Assembly: GCA_002816715.1 (NCBI GenBank)
Contig: MUCJ01000004.1
Coordinates: 1-64,000, forward strand
Direction of reading: 5' to 3'
From: SAR202 cluster bacterium Casp-Chloro-G3
GTDB taxonomy: Bacteria; Chloroflexota; Dehalococcoidia; Lucifugimonadales; UBA3495
DNA: 64,000 bases
The stretch's first letter is position 1, and each line of letters opens with the position of its first letter. Position numbers and translations under genes: made by a program. Below, piece by piece: positions 7,811-16,025 of this stretch. A model generated the notes under the pieces. It did not search any database, had not been told where the DNA came from, and saw only the letters and a list, made by a program, of their open reading frames with translations.

Positions 7811-9763
7811 CTAATCTTCATCCCCGTACTGTTCTTTGAGGGACTGCACCACCGCCGGGTCTGCCAGTGTAGTGGTGTCGCCCAGGGTGCGACCTTCGGC
7901 CACGTCGCGCAGCAAGCGGCGCATGATCTTGCCGCTGCGAGTTTTGGGCAGTTCGGCGGCGAAGTAAATGTCGTCCGGGCGGCAGATGGGGCCAATCTTG
8001 GTAGCGACGTGCTGCTTCAACTCGGCGATCAGCGCATCCGATGCCGTTACGTTGTCCTTGATGGTCACAAATGCCACAATTGCCTGGCCTTTGATCTCGT
8101 CAGTGCGGCCAATGCAGGCGGCTTCAGCTACTTTGGGATTGTCCACCAGGGCGCTCTCAACTTCCATGGTGCTGACCCGGTGGGCCGCCACATTAATTAC
8201 GTCGTCCACCCGGCCCAGCAACCAATAGTAGCCTTCCTCGTCGATTTTGGCCCCGTCGCCAGCAAAATAGATATTGGGGTACTTGGACCAGTACGTCTCC
8301 TTGAACCGCTCCGGGTCGCCGTAGATGTTGCGCAGCATGGCCGGCCAGGGCTTGGTCAGCACCAGATATCCCCCGCCGCCTGGCCCCACCGAGTTGCCCG
8401 CTTCGTCCAGGACGTCGGCCTCAACGCCGGGGAAAGTATGAGTGGCCGAGCCGGGTTTTAGTGTAGTTATGCCTGGCAGGGGTGTAATCAGAATCGAGCC
8501 GGTCTCGGTCTGCCACCAGGTATCCACCACCGGACAGCGACCGCCGCCGATGGTCTGCCAGTACCAGACCCAAGCCTCTGGATTGATTGGCTCGCCCACC
8601 GATCCCAGCAAGCGCAGGCTGGACATATCGTGCTTAGCCGGATATTCCTCACCCCAGCGCATGAAGGTGCGAATGGCGGTGGGAGCAGTGTACAGAATAG
8701 TGCAGGCGTACTTTTCCACGATAGACCAGAACCGGTCCCGGTCCGGGTAGTCGGGTGACCCCTCGTACATCACCGAGGTGGCTCCATTGGCCAGCGGGCC
8801 GTACACAATATAGCTGTGCCCAGTGACCCAGCCAATATCGGCGGTGCACCAGTAAACGTCGTCTTCTTTAAGGTCAAAAACCCACTTGGTGGTGGCGTAG
8901 GTTCCGGTGAGGTAGCCGCCGGTGGTGTGGACAATGCCCTTGGGCTTGCCGGTGGTGCCGCTGGTGTAGAGCATGTACAGCATGTCCTCGCTGTCCATAT
9001 GCTCCGGCTCGCAGGTCAGCGGCTGGTCGGCCACCAGGTCGTGCCACCAGATATCTCGACCGGACATCATCTTGTCGTCGGCGGTGCCCGTGCGACGCAC
9101 CACCACCACATGCTCCACCGGAGTTTCTCCGGTAACCGAGTCGTCGGCGTTTTGCTTCAGGGGGACTACATTCCCCCGACGATAGCCGCCGTCAGCTGTG
9201 ATCATCACCCTGGACTGCGAGTCGTTGATGCGGTCGCGTAGAGACTCGGCGCTGAATCCGCCGAACACCACGCTGTGGGGCGCGCCGATGCGGGCGCAGG
9301 CCAGCATGGCGATGGGCAATTCCGGCACCATGGGCAGGTAGATCGTGACCCGGTCGCCCTTCTTGACGCCGAGACTCTTCAGCCCGTTGGCAAACTTGCA
9401 GACTTCCCGATACAGGTCTCGGTAGGTGTACACCGCCCAGTCGCCCGGCTCGCCCTCCCAGATGATGGCGGCCTTGTTTTTGCGGGCCGACTTCAGGTGC
9501 CGGTCAAGGCAGTTGTACGAGACGTTGAGCTTCCCGCCAACGAACCACTTGGCGAAGGGCGGATTCCATTCCAAGACCTTGTCCCATTTCTTGAACCAGT
9601 CCAACTCTTCAGCGAACTTGGCCCAGAAAGCCTCCGGGTCGCGGCGGGCCTCTTCATAGACGTTGGGGTCGCTGATGTTGGCCTGCTTCCTGAATTCTTC
9701 AGAAGGCGGGAATGTGCGGTCCTCGTGAAGCAGCGCCTCGATGCCGCCGGTGTTCTCTACCAT
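7811..9763 (-). CDS. acs: Acetyl-CoA synthetase (AMP-forming)
   Basis: A 650-residue member of the ANL adenylating family. It makes acetyl-CoA from acetate, ATP and CoA. The P-loop-like motif '[19 protein letters not shown]' lies at about 266-284, 'WWQTETGSI' (A5) at about 415, and the hinge/catalytic C-terminal '[20 protein letters not shown]' at about 518. '[15 protein letters not shown]' near 610 holds the Lys usually regulated by acetylation. A strong ribosome site (GGAGG) precedes the ATG at 9763. It stands alone with about 300 bp of spacer before it, suggesting its own promoter. Confidence 0.95.
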   Translation of the reverse strand: MVENTGGIEALLHEDRTFPPSEEFRKQANISDPNVYEEARRDPEAFWAKFAEELDWFKKWDKVLEWNPPFAKWFVGGKLNVSYNCLDRHLKSARKNKAAIIWEGEPGDWAVYTYRDLYREVCKFANGLKSLGVKKGDRVTIYLPMVPELPIAMLACARIGAPHSVVFGGFSAESLRDRINDSQSRVMITADGGYRRGNVVPLKQNADDSVTGETPVEHVVVVRRTGTADDKMMSGRDIWWHDLVADQPLTCEPEHMDSEDMLYMLYTSGTTGKPKGIVHTTGGYLTGTYATTKWVFDLKEDDVYWCTADIGWVTGHSYIVYGPLANGATSVMYEGSPDYPDRDRFWSIVEKYACTILYTAPTAIRTFMRWGEEYPAKHDMSSLRLLGSVGEPINPEAWVWYWQTIGGGRCPVVDTWWQTETGSILITPLPGITTLKPGSATHTFPGVEADVLDEAGNSVGPGGGGYLVLTKPWPAMLRNIYGDPERFKETYWSKYPNIYFAGDGAKIDEEGYYWLLGRVDDVINVAAHRVSTMEVESALVDNPKVAEAACIGRTDEIKGQAIVAFVTIKDNVTASDALIAELKQHVATKIGPICRPDDIYFAAELPKTRSGKIMRRLLRDVAEGRTLGDTTTLADPAVVQSLKEQYGDED

Positions 9764-10071
9764 ACCAGTACCTCCATCGCACTACTGAACCGAGCCTGCG
9801 TAAATTGCAGACGGAAACAGTTTGATTTACAAAAGGATTGACCAGCCATTTTTAACATGGCCCGGCGTACATTGTAAACGTTCCGTGGGCCACATGAGCA
9901 AGAGTCGGCTTGGTCAGGACAGAAGGTCAAAAGGCTGTGGGCATAAAGCGGATAGCACCAGGAAGACGAACAGAGATTCAACTTGACGCTCACCAAGGCC
10001 ATTTCTAAGCTAATTGAGGCATGGGCGGTTGGCTAAGATAGTTGGGCTAGTTTCTCGAAAAGGCAGCCGTG
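9764..10071. other. Spacer upstream of acs
   Basis: About 308 bp between acs and the TerB-like gene, both on the minus strand. Short minus-strand frames are rich in Cys and Ser and have no ribosome site or family resemblance. I see no riboswitch-like or terminator structure. It probably holds the acs promoter. Confidence 0.35.
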
Positions 10072-10605
10072 TTACCAGGCAGATTTTCGGCTCGCCTTTG
10101 TTTTGAAGTACCTATCGGTCTCACCGATCAGCTTTTCCTGTTCCTGGTTGGTTGGGCCATCAAGGGTACTGACCCGGCGCATTAGTGACAATAAGGACTG
10201 AACGTGGGTCTGGGCGAATCCATCAGCGCTCTTCTCCAGTATTTTATGGATGTTGTCGACTAGGTAGATTTCGTTTCGGGTCAGGTACGCGCTGGACACC
10301 AACAATTCAGCTGCATCGTCGGGGGTTTGGTGAAGATCATTCTCGAAAATAGATGTGAGTTCTTTTTTCTGCTCCGAGCTAATCTCGCCTTCACATTTCG
10401 CCACACCAAGGAGCAAGACGGCGGCGGCTTCCACCGGGGTTTCCAAGTTATACAGCGGGTTTATGGCTAGCCTATTCTTCCACTGGGTTAGTCGATACCA
10501 GGCAAATGGGTCGAGATAACTCAGCGTGAAACCGGACCGGTGCAGCGCGACCAACGCCCAAATCAACCCACCAATCGCCGTAATTGCAGCGATGACAATG
10601 TGCAT
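10072..10605 (-). CDS. Membrane-anchored TerB-like protein
   Basis: A 177-residue protein. Residues 1-20 (HIVIAAITAIGGLIWALVAL) form one transmembrane or signal-anchor helix. From about 50 onward 'ETPVEAAAVLLLGVAKCEGEISSEQ', 'LTSIFENDLHQTPDDAAELL' and 'LMRRVSTLDGPTNQEQEKLI' show the paired acidic helices of the TerB (tellurite-resistance/DjlA-type) all-helical domain, a metal-binding or scaffold module. GGGGGTAA precedes the ATG. No ter genes lie nearby, so resistance is not implied. The function is unknown and it is probably monocistronic. Confidence 0.6.
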   Translation of the reverse strand: MHIVIAAITAIGGLIWALVALHRSGFTLSYLDPFAWYRLTQWKNRLAINPLYNLETPVEAAAVLLLGVAKCEGEISSEQKKELTSIFENDLHQTPDDAAELLVSSAYLTRNEIYLVDNIHKILEKSADGFAQTHVQSLLSLMRRVSTLDGPTNQEQEKLIGETDRYFKTKASRKSAW

Positions 10606-10813
10606 TTTACCCCCATTAATTCGAGGTGGATTCGGGGTATTTACCTCTAAACGCTTCAGTTGTTCGACTCCTCAATTCTAGCAAGAGAGGAGGCTATGGG
10701 GAAGGTGCAAGATGCCTACAGGAATTTCCCCCTACAAAATACCATAGACAAACCGGGAACTTTCGGGGAAAATAGATCACGTTGCCTAGTTGACGGTAGC
10801 CTCACAGTTGCAC
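10606..10813. other. Spacer between the TerB-like gene and tRNA-Val
   Basis: About 200 bp without a plausible gene. TTGACG occurs about 20 bp upstream of the tRNA (near 10791) but no matching -10 is clear. No other structure was recognised. Confidence 0.3.
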
Positions 10814-10890
10814 GGGCGGTTAGCTCAGCTGGTTAGAGCACTGCGTTGACATCGCAGAGGTCACTGGTTCGAGTCCAGTACCGCCCACCA
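10814..10890 (+). tRNA. tRNA-Val (anticodon GAC)
   Basis: A complete cloverleaf of 77 bases including a genomically encoded ACCA end. The acceptor GGGCGGT pairs with ACCGCCC. The D-arm is TAGCTCAGCTGGTTAGAGCA, the anticodon stem CTGCG/CGCAG encloses loop TTGACAT with anticodon GAC (Val), and the T-arm is CTGGTTCGAGTCCAG. No other tRNA is adjacent, so it stands alone ahead of the S9 peptidase gene. Confidence 0.95.
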
Positions 10891-10984
10891 CTACGAAACA
10901 AAACATCCCAGTTCAATCCTCATCTTCAGCCAGTCAGAAAAAATATCTAATGCGTCCTCCTGCCCCAAGCTGGATTCGGTTTAG

Positions 10985-10990
10985 TATAAT
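10985..10990 (+). promoter_or_regulatory. -10 element upstream of the S9 peptidase gene
   Basis: A consensus TATAAT hexamer lies 50 bp before the ATG of the S9 peptidase. No good -35 lies 16-18 bp upstream, so support is limited to the hexamer and its location. Confidence 0.35.
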
Positions 10991-11040
10991 CGCTCAAAAG
11001 CCTATGAGGCTGAGCAGCTTACGTAACCGACAGGAGCCCC

Positions 11041-13059
11041 ATGCCCCAACCCATCCTCCCCGACTTAATCCGCCAACTCCAGACCGTCGCCGACCCGTCC
11101 ATTTCCCCGGACGCTTCTCGCCTAGCCTACACCCTGTCATTGGTTGACCCAGAGCAGTGGGAGAGCCGCTCCCACATCATGATGATGGACCTGGCCACGG
11201 AACAGGCGGCGGATTTCACCGAGGGTAATAAAGACTCGGCTCCCCGGTTCTCTCCCGATGGTCATACGGTGGCCTTCCTGCGCGCCGATTATAATGAGCA
11301 CAAACAACTCTGGATTGTAGATATTTTTGGCGGCGAAGCAAGACAGATAACCACCACACCCGTTGGGGTAATTGACTTCGTCTGGTCGCCTGACTCCCGA
11401 CACCTGGTTTTCTGCGCCGACACTAATCCAGAGTCTCCGCCCAGTGCAGGGGATTTAACGGAGCTGCCCCAAGTAAAGGAAGCGCACCGCATCCGCTACC
11501 GTTACGACACTTTGGGCTGGCGTGGCGATTCCCATTTTCACCTTTTCGTTGTCAATCTAAGCGATGGCCCAATTCGCCAACTAACCGACGGCGATTGGGA
11601 CGACCTGTCGCCGGTATGGTCGCCTGACGGCAGCAGAATCGCTTTCATTTCAGGCCGCCGTGACGACCGGGATTTTCTCGCCCTGACTGAAGCGTACGTC
11701 GTTTCAACCTCTGGAGGTGAGGCAAACCTGTGGTCGGAGGGGCTTACCGGCGTCGGCGGGCTGGCATGGTCACCCGACGGCGAGAAACTAATTACCGTCG
11801 GCTCAGAGGCTGCCGCGTTTCAGGTCATCTGGCAGGGGTGGCTCTATGTTTTGGAGCCAGGCCAACCGCCCCGACGCATCACCGACGACTCGTTTCGGCC
11901 CTACATTGCCTTCCCCAGCACCGGGCGTTCGCCGGAAATCCGCTGGGACGACGACGATTGCATCACGATGTTAGGAGAAACTCGCGGCGAGTCCTTCCTG
12001 TACCGAATATCCCTGGCCGATGGTGAACCTCGCCAACTGCTGGGCGGCGGTTGGGCCAGTTCAGATTTATCTTTGGACTCGCCAGCCCACCATGCTGCGG
12101 TGGTGTCGTCCTCACCAACGTCGCCGAGCGACCTGCATTATCTAGACCTGATCACAAGGGAAAGCAAGCAGATCACCAATTACAATCGGGATTTCCTGAT
12201 AGCTCATCCTCCGGCTGGGATGGAGAAATTCACGATCAATAGAAACGGCTGGTACATTCAATGCCGGCTATACTTTCCACCAGACTTTGACCCGTCGCAA
12301 AAGTACCCTCTTGTACTGGATATACACGGCGGCCCCAACGGAGCCTTCTACGACTCGTTCGTCTCCTGGCAGCAAATACTCGCCACCAACGGATACCTGG
12401 TGCTGGCGGTAAACCCCAGGGGTTCCTCCACCTATGGCGACGATTTTATGACGGCGGTGTTGAACGACTGGGGCGGCGAAGACTATCTGGACTTGATGGC
12501 CGCCGTTGACGAAGTAGCGTCCCGGCCTTACGTGGACAACACCCGGCTGGGGGTCCACGGTTACAGCTACGGAGGCTACATGGCCAGTTGGACGCTGGGA
12601 CACACCAGCCGGTTCAAGGCGGCGGTGGTCGGAGCGCCCTGTATCAATCTGCTCAGCATGTATGGAACGTCCGACATCGGCATCAGCTTTGGCGAGGTTC
12701 AATGGGGCACATCGATTGAGAAAGCAGGTGATAAAGCAGGTGAGCAAGCCGGTGAACGGGCCGGGGCCAACGGCTTTGAACAATTTGCGCTGAAGTTGCT
12801 GCAGAAATCGCCAATCTCCTACGTGTCTCAAGTGGAAACGCCAGTCTTATTGCTGCACGGAGAAGCCGACGCTCGATGTCCCATATCCCAAAGCGAGGAG
12901 TATTTTACGATGCTCAAACGCTTGGGCAAGGAAGTTGAAATGGTGCGGTTTCCCGACTGTTCTCATCTCTTCTTGCGTTCGGGACACCCCAAAATGCGGG
13001 AGGAATATCTGGCCCGGACTTTGGCCTGGTTCAATCAATACCTTTATCTATCGAAATAA
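11041..13059 (+). CDS. S9-family (prolyl oligopeptidase / acylaminoacyl-peptidase-like) serine peptidase
   Basis: A 672-residue peptidase. The N-terminal half is a beta-propeller with WD40-like repeats: 'SPDGHTVAFL' (~62), 'WSPDSRHLVF' (~112), 'WSPDGSRIAF' (~193) and 'AWSPDGEKLI' (~240). The C-terminal alpha/beta-hydrolase domain starts about 390 with 'YPLVLDIHGGPNGAFYD'. The nucleophile is in 'HGYSYGGYMASW' (GxSxGG, ~505), the Asp in 'LLHGEADARCPISQ', and the His in 'DCSHLF'. It cleaves short peptides or removes acyl-aminoacids; no signal peptide is seen, so it is cytoplasmic. AGGAG precedes the ATG. A lysine/alanine/glycine/glutamate repeat (about 560-577) interrupts the hydrolase domain and may be a surface loop. 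Confidence 0.9.
   Translation: MPQPILPDLIRQLQTVADPSISPDASRLAYTLSLVDPEQWESRSHIMMMDLATEQAADFTEGNKDSAPRFSPDGHTVAFLRADYNEHKQLWIVDIFGGEARQITTTPVGVIDFVWSPDSRHLVFCADTNPESPPSAGDLTELPQVKEAHRIRYRYDTLGWRGDSHFHLFVVNLSDGPIRQLTDGDWDDLSPVWSPDGSRIAFISGRRDDRDFLALTEAYVVSTSGGEANLWSEGLTGVGGLAWSPDGEKLITVGSEAAAFQVIWQGWLYVLEPGQPPRRITDDSFRPYIAFPSTGRSPEIRWDDDDCITMLGETRGESFLYRISLADGEPRQLLGGGWASSDLSLDSPAHHAAVVSSSPTSPSDLHYLDLITRESKQITNYNRDFLIAHPPAGMEKFTINRNGWYIQCRLYFPPDFDPSQKYPLVLDIHGGPNGAFYDSFVSWQQILATNGYLVLAVNPRGSSTYGDDFMTAVLNDWGGEDYLDLMAAVDEVASRPYVDNTRLGVHGYSYGGYMASWTLGHTSRFKAAVVGAPCINLLSMYGTSDIGISFGEVQWGTSIEKAGDKAGEQAGERAGANGFEQFALKLLQKSPISYVSQVETPVLLLHGEADARCPISQSEEYFTMLKRLGKEVEMVRFPDCSHLFLRSGHPKMREEYLARTLAWFNQYLYLSK
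12724..12771 (+). repeat. Degenerate 12-bp repeats inside the S9 peptidase gene
   Basis: About four 12-bp units encode KAGD-KAGE-QAGE-RAGA, an insertion between the nucleophile and the acid residue of the hydrolase domain. The units differ mostly at third positions, suggesting an older expansion that is kept in frame. Confidence 0.6.
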
Positions 13060-13098
13060 GTGCCGGGACAAAGACTCCAGAATAAACCTTCACCCGGT

Positions 13099-13431
13099 TT
13101 AGGTTCGGTATATTGGCGTGGGCTGAGCATAATTACTGCTGGCTAGGGTAATATCCTGATACCAAGAACCGTCAATCAGGTCTTGGAACAACAGTATTTG
13201 GCGGCCATCCTCGACCATGACCCGAAAGTGCATCCGTATAAATGGCTTTTCTCCGGTGTCATGACCGTCGATGTCCCACAGATTTTTCACCGACACGATC
13301 TTGAGCCACTCGCCCGCCAGATTTAGCCAAGCACATCCTTGAGCATCGTTTTCGACCATCTCGACTGGCGCCGGGCGGTTCAGGCACTCGGTTCTGGTGA
13401 CTTGGGGCTCCCGTTCGGTGACAGTAGTCAT
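13099..13431 (-). CDS. Small conserved protein of unknown function
   Basis: A 110-residue protein, not recognised with certainty. It reads MTTVTEREPQVTRTE and then has a compact beta-rich part, 'GEWLKIVSVKNLWDIDGHD' and 'IRMHFRVMVEDGRQILLFQD', ending with 'GSWYQDITLASSN'. This pattern resembles small DUF6504-type domains, but that is only an impression. The ATG at 13431 has AAGGGA six bases upstream and is preferred over upstream starts. It faces the S9 peptidase convergently and is divergent from the lipoprotein gene at 13631. No membrane segment or catalytic motif is seen. Confidence 0.55.
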   Translation of the reverse strand: MTTVTEREPQVTRTECLNRPAPVEMVENDAQGCAWLNLAGEWLKIVSVKNLWDIDGHDTGEKPFIRMHFRVMVEDGRQILLFQDLIDGSWYQDITLASSNYAQPTPIYRT

Positions 13432-13630
13432 TTCAATTCCCTTATATTCATCGAAATCTTGCATCTTTGTCTTGCCGTGCAGTTTATAGAACGTTTGTGC
13501 GCACATCAATCATCTACTGTCACTAATTCTGGTCTTCATCCCAGGCGCATCAATTTTGACCCGATTGGCGGCACGGTATACTGAACATGTTCCATAAGAT
13601 ATTCGAGATATTCCTTGACGTAGAGGCAAT

Positions 13631-14326
13631 ATGAAGACTATAGGATTAATTTTGTTGGCGGCCTTGCTCCTGGCGTGCCAGACACCAACAGACGGCACTA
13701 ATGTGGCCCCAACGGCGATAGTCCCATCCCCGGCGGCACCGGAGATAGCCGCACCAACTTCCGTGGAAGCGAGTACAACCAACAATCTGGCCTCCGTCGC
13801 AGACTCACCCGATCCAGACCCTAGCATCACGGTGGCTCCCGCTCCAACCACATTCCCGCCAACATCGGCTGCCAGCATGACGCCTGAGACATACCTGTCC
13901 CCAACGGCAGCAGTCGCGCCAAATTCAGTTTCCCACGTTGACCCTGATCGCGCTAACGTGACCAAGGTAACGGTTGGCGGTGGTCCCGACAGTTACACTT
14001 TCTCAGTCAGCGTGGAGAGTCCTGACATTGGTTGCGAACAGTACGCCGATTGGTGGGAGGTGTTATCCCCGCAAGGAGACCTGATCTACCGCCGGGTGCT
14101 GCTGCATAGTCATGTAGGTGAGCAGCCCTTCACCCGCTCGGGCGGGCCAGTAAGCGTTGGCTCAGACGACCGGGTCATTGTGCGGGCGCATATGAACACC
14201 ACCGGATACGGCGGACTTGCCTTCTCGGGTAGCGCCGCCCAGGGATTGGAACCAACGTCATTGGATCCAGACTTCGCTTCACAAGTTTCGACCCAGCAAC
14301 CCCTGCCTACCGATTGCGCTGGTTGA
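13631..14326 (+). CDS. Lipoprotein of unknown function
   Basis: A 231-residue secreted protein. The signal peptide MKTIGLILLAALLLAC ends with a clear lipobox (LLAC), so Cys16 should be lipidated and the protein anchored to the outer face of the membrane. A Pro/Ala/Thr/Ser-rich linker (about 17-105) is followed by a compact domain (about 107-230) with 'TVGGGPDSYTFSVSVESPD', 'CEQYADWWEV', 'LIYRRVLLHSHVGEQPF' and 'VIVRAHMNTTGYGG'. No known family is recognised. GAGG precedes the ATG. A second lipoprotein gene follows 166 bp downstream. Confidence 0.75.
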   Translation: MKTIGLILLAALLLACQTPTDGTNVAPTAIVPSPAAPEIAAPTSVEASTTNNLASVADSPDPDPSITVAPAPTTFPPTSAASMTPETYLSPTAAVAPNSVSHVDPDRANVTKVTVGGGPDSYTFSVSVESPDIGCEQYADWWEVLSPQGDLIYRRVLLHSHVGEQPFTRSGGPVSVGSDDRVIVRAHMNTTGYGGLAFSGSAAQGLEPTSLDPDFASQVSTQQPLPTDCAG

Positions 14327-14492
14327 CCTAAATGTATTACATGTATTGGATAACCCCCTGTCCTCCCATGGGTAGGCACTCCGGTGTTGGACACCCGGGT
14401 CGGATAAACTGGAAGTGTTGGCACCTTTCCCCGAACAAAGCCTTCGCACGATTTATCAAACGATCTATCAATAGGCTGCGCACTTTCAAAGC

Positions 14493-15350
14493 ATGGAATC
14501 ACCCATCAATTCCACATACAACTTCATTCGGGGCCCGCGCCGTTTTTCGGCGTCGCTGTTCATAATCCTCCTTTTATCCGCCACACTATTGCTTGCCTGC
14601 AATCCTTTTAATGGAGACGACGAGGAAGCATTACCCGGCGATGAACCTACTGAAGAGACTTCTCCGGAACTGGCTGAAGTAGGACTGGAACGAATCCTTA
14701 CGGAAGTAGACCAACTGGAACAGGCGGATAAAGAGACGGCTGCCGCCGAACCCGAGCCAAGTCCCACTCCAACGGAAATTCCGGCAGCTGCGATCCCAGT
14801 ACCGACCGTAACCACGCCAGGCAATGATGACCAAGCTCGCAATCTGGTGTGGGCCTACCTGACCCAGTGCGTTTCCATCAAGGTCAACGATCTGGAGGCC
14901 AGACAAATCCAAGGGGAATGGTTTGTGCAAGCCGCCGGTGAGCCATCAGACCAATACGGCCTCTGGAAGGTAGACCCAAGTTCAGGCGTAATCCAGGCCC
15001 ACAATATTCGAGCCCGCCAGTGGGAACCGCTGATTAACCAGGATTGCACCCCCGGGCTATTCAGCGGGTTTTTTACCCCCACCCCATCGCCATTGCTAAA
15101 TTCCGACATCACTGAGGCATCTCAAGCGGTCACCACTCTGTGGGCGACGCTGGTGAACTGCTACCCGAACATGGCAATTGATGACTTGCAAGCCACGTTG
15201 AACTCGGCAAAAGGCGAATGGGTAGTAACGGCCAAGACCAATATCAGCGCCAATTATGGCGTATGGGCGGTGGCAAGCGACGGTACCGTCTCTCCAAAAA
15301 ATCGTCAAGCCCAGGGAGTGTTCGACCAGTTGGACAGCGGTCTGTGCTAA
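14493..15350 (+). CDS. Lipoprotein with a duplicated C-terminal domain
   Basis: A 285-residue secreted protein. A charged N-terminus is followed by the hydrophobic stretch FSASLFIILLLSATLLLAC (about 19-37), giving a lipobox (LLAC). A long acidic, Glu/Pro-rich linker (about 40-105) follows. Two related units come next: 'LVWAYLTQCVSIKVNDLEA...GEWFVQA...YGLWKV' (about 114-160) and 'LWATLVNCYPNMAIDDLQA...GEWVVTA...YGVWAV' (about 213-260). Each has one Cys and the GEW.V.A/YG.W pattern, so I infer an internal duplication. Function unknown. The ribosome site is weak and the N-terminus long; a later start is possible. Confidence 0.75.
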   Translation: MESPINSTYNFIRGPRRFSASLFIILLLSATLLLACNPFNGDDEEALPGDEPTEETSPELAEVGLERILTEVDQLEQADKETAAAEPEPSPTPTEIPAAAIPVPTVTTPGNDDQARNLVWAYLTQCVSIKVNDLEARQIQGEWFVQAAGEPSDQYGLWKVDPSSGVIQAHNIRARQWEPLINQDCTPGLFSGFFTPTPSPLLNSDITEASQAVTTLWATLVNCYPNMAIDDLQATLNSAKGEWVVTAKTNISANYGVWAVASDGTVSPKNRQAQGVFDQLDSGLC

Positions 15351-15375
15351 GGTTCTTAGGGCTAAGGTTCTTAGG
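15346..15375 (+). repeat. 15-bp tandem duplication spanning a stop codon
   Basis: GCTAAGGTTCTTAGG occurs twice in a row. The first copy carries the TAA stop of the upstream lipoprotein gene. The unit length is three codons times five, so slippage would not change the frame after the stop. Confidence 0.85.
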
Positions 15376-15501
15376 GCCGGTCTAAAATGTCCTTCGCCAG
15401 GCTCCCCTAGAGCGGTTGTGGACTTCCGATCCACCCATCCCAAGCCAAATTAGCGGAGTTTTTGGGTAAGGTCTCAGCCGGTTCCAAATCGTCGCCTGGC
15501 G

Positions 15502-15510
15502 TGTTATCAT
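15502..15510 (+). promoter_or_regulatory. Possible extended -10 for rplS
   Basis: TGT followed by TATCAT forms a TGn-extended -10-like element 87 bp upstream of rplS. No convincing -35 lies at normal spacing, so confidence is low. Confidence 0.3.
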
Positions 15511-15596
15511 AGACCCTGCCTCTTCTGAAGAGGCTCCGACCAGCATACCAACATCCCATTGACATCTTTACATCTAACTCTGGAAAGGCGATCAAA

Positions 15597-15989
15597 ATGG
15601 ACGCTTCGCAGCTATTAGGCCTCAAAGTTAATGACAAGATTCCTGACTTTGGGCCAGGCGATTCAGTAAAGGTTAATTTCCGAATTCGTGAGGGCGACCG
15701 AGAGCGAGTGCAGGCCTTCCAAGGCGTGGTAATTCGTCGCCAGAACGGCAAAGGCCCCGCCTCCAACTTCACTGTCCGGCGCATTGCTAACGGCGGTGTC
15801 GGCATAGAGCGCACGTTCCCCCTCCACTCTCCATTGATCGATTCTTTGGAAGTGACTCGCCAGGGTATGGTACGCCGGGCCAAGTTGTACTATCTGCGCG
15901 GTCTACAGGGACGGGCAGCCCGAATCAAAGAGAAGCCCCGGGTTCGCCGCGAGAGGAATCAGCCTGCGGAGCCACCTTCCGAAACTTAA
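15597..15989 (+). CDS. rplS: Ribosomal protein L19
   Basis: A 130-residue large-subunit protein at the subunit interface. '[30 protein letters not shown]' is the family's central SH3-like strand, '[22 protein letters not shown]' is the signature and '[20 protein letters not shown]' is the C-terminal tail. AAAGG precedes the ATG. priA follows 36 bp downstream. Its usual partner trmD is absent here. Confidence 0.97.
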   Translation: MDASQLLGLKVNDKIPDFGPGDSVKVNFRIREGDRERVQAFQGVVIRRQNGKGPASNFTVRRIANGGVGIERTFPLHSPLIDSLEVTRQGMVRRAKLYYLRGLQGRAARIKEKPRVRRERNQPAEPPSET

Positions 15990-16025
15990 CCCGGCGAACG
16001 TCAGCATTCACACGATGGCTGGTCT

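Noticed and set aside
9757-10002. A Cys-rich 81-codon minus-strand frame
   Set aside because: It overlaps the acs start, lacks a ribosome site and conserved motif; composition looks non-coding.
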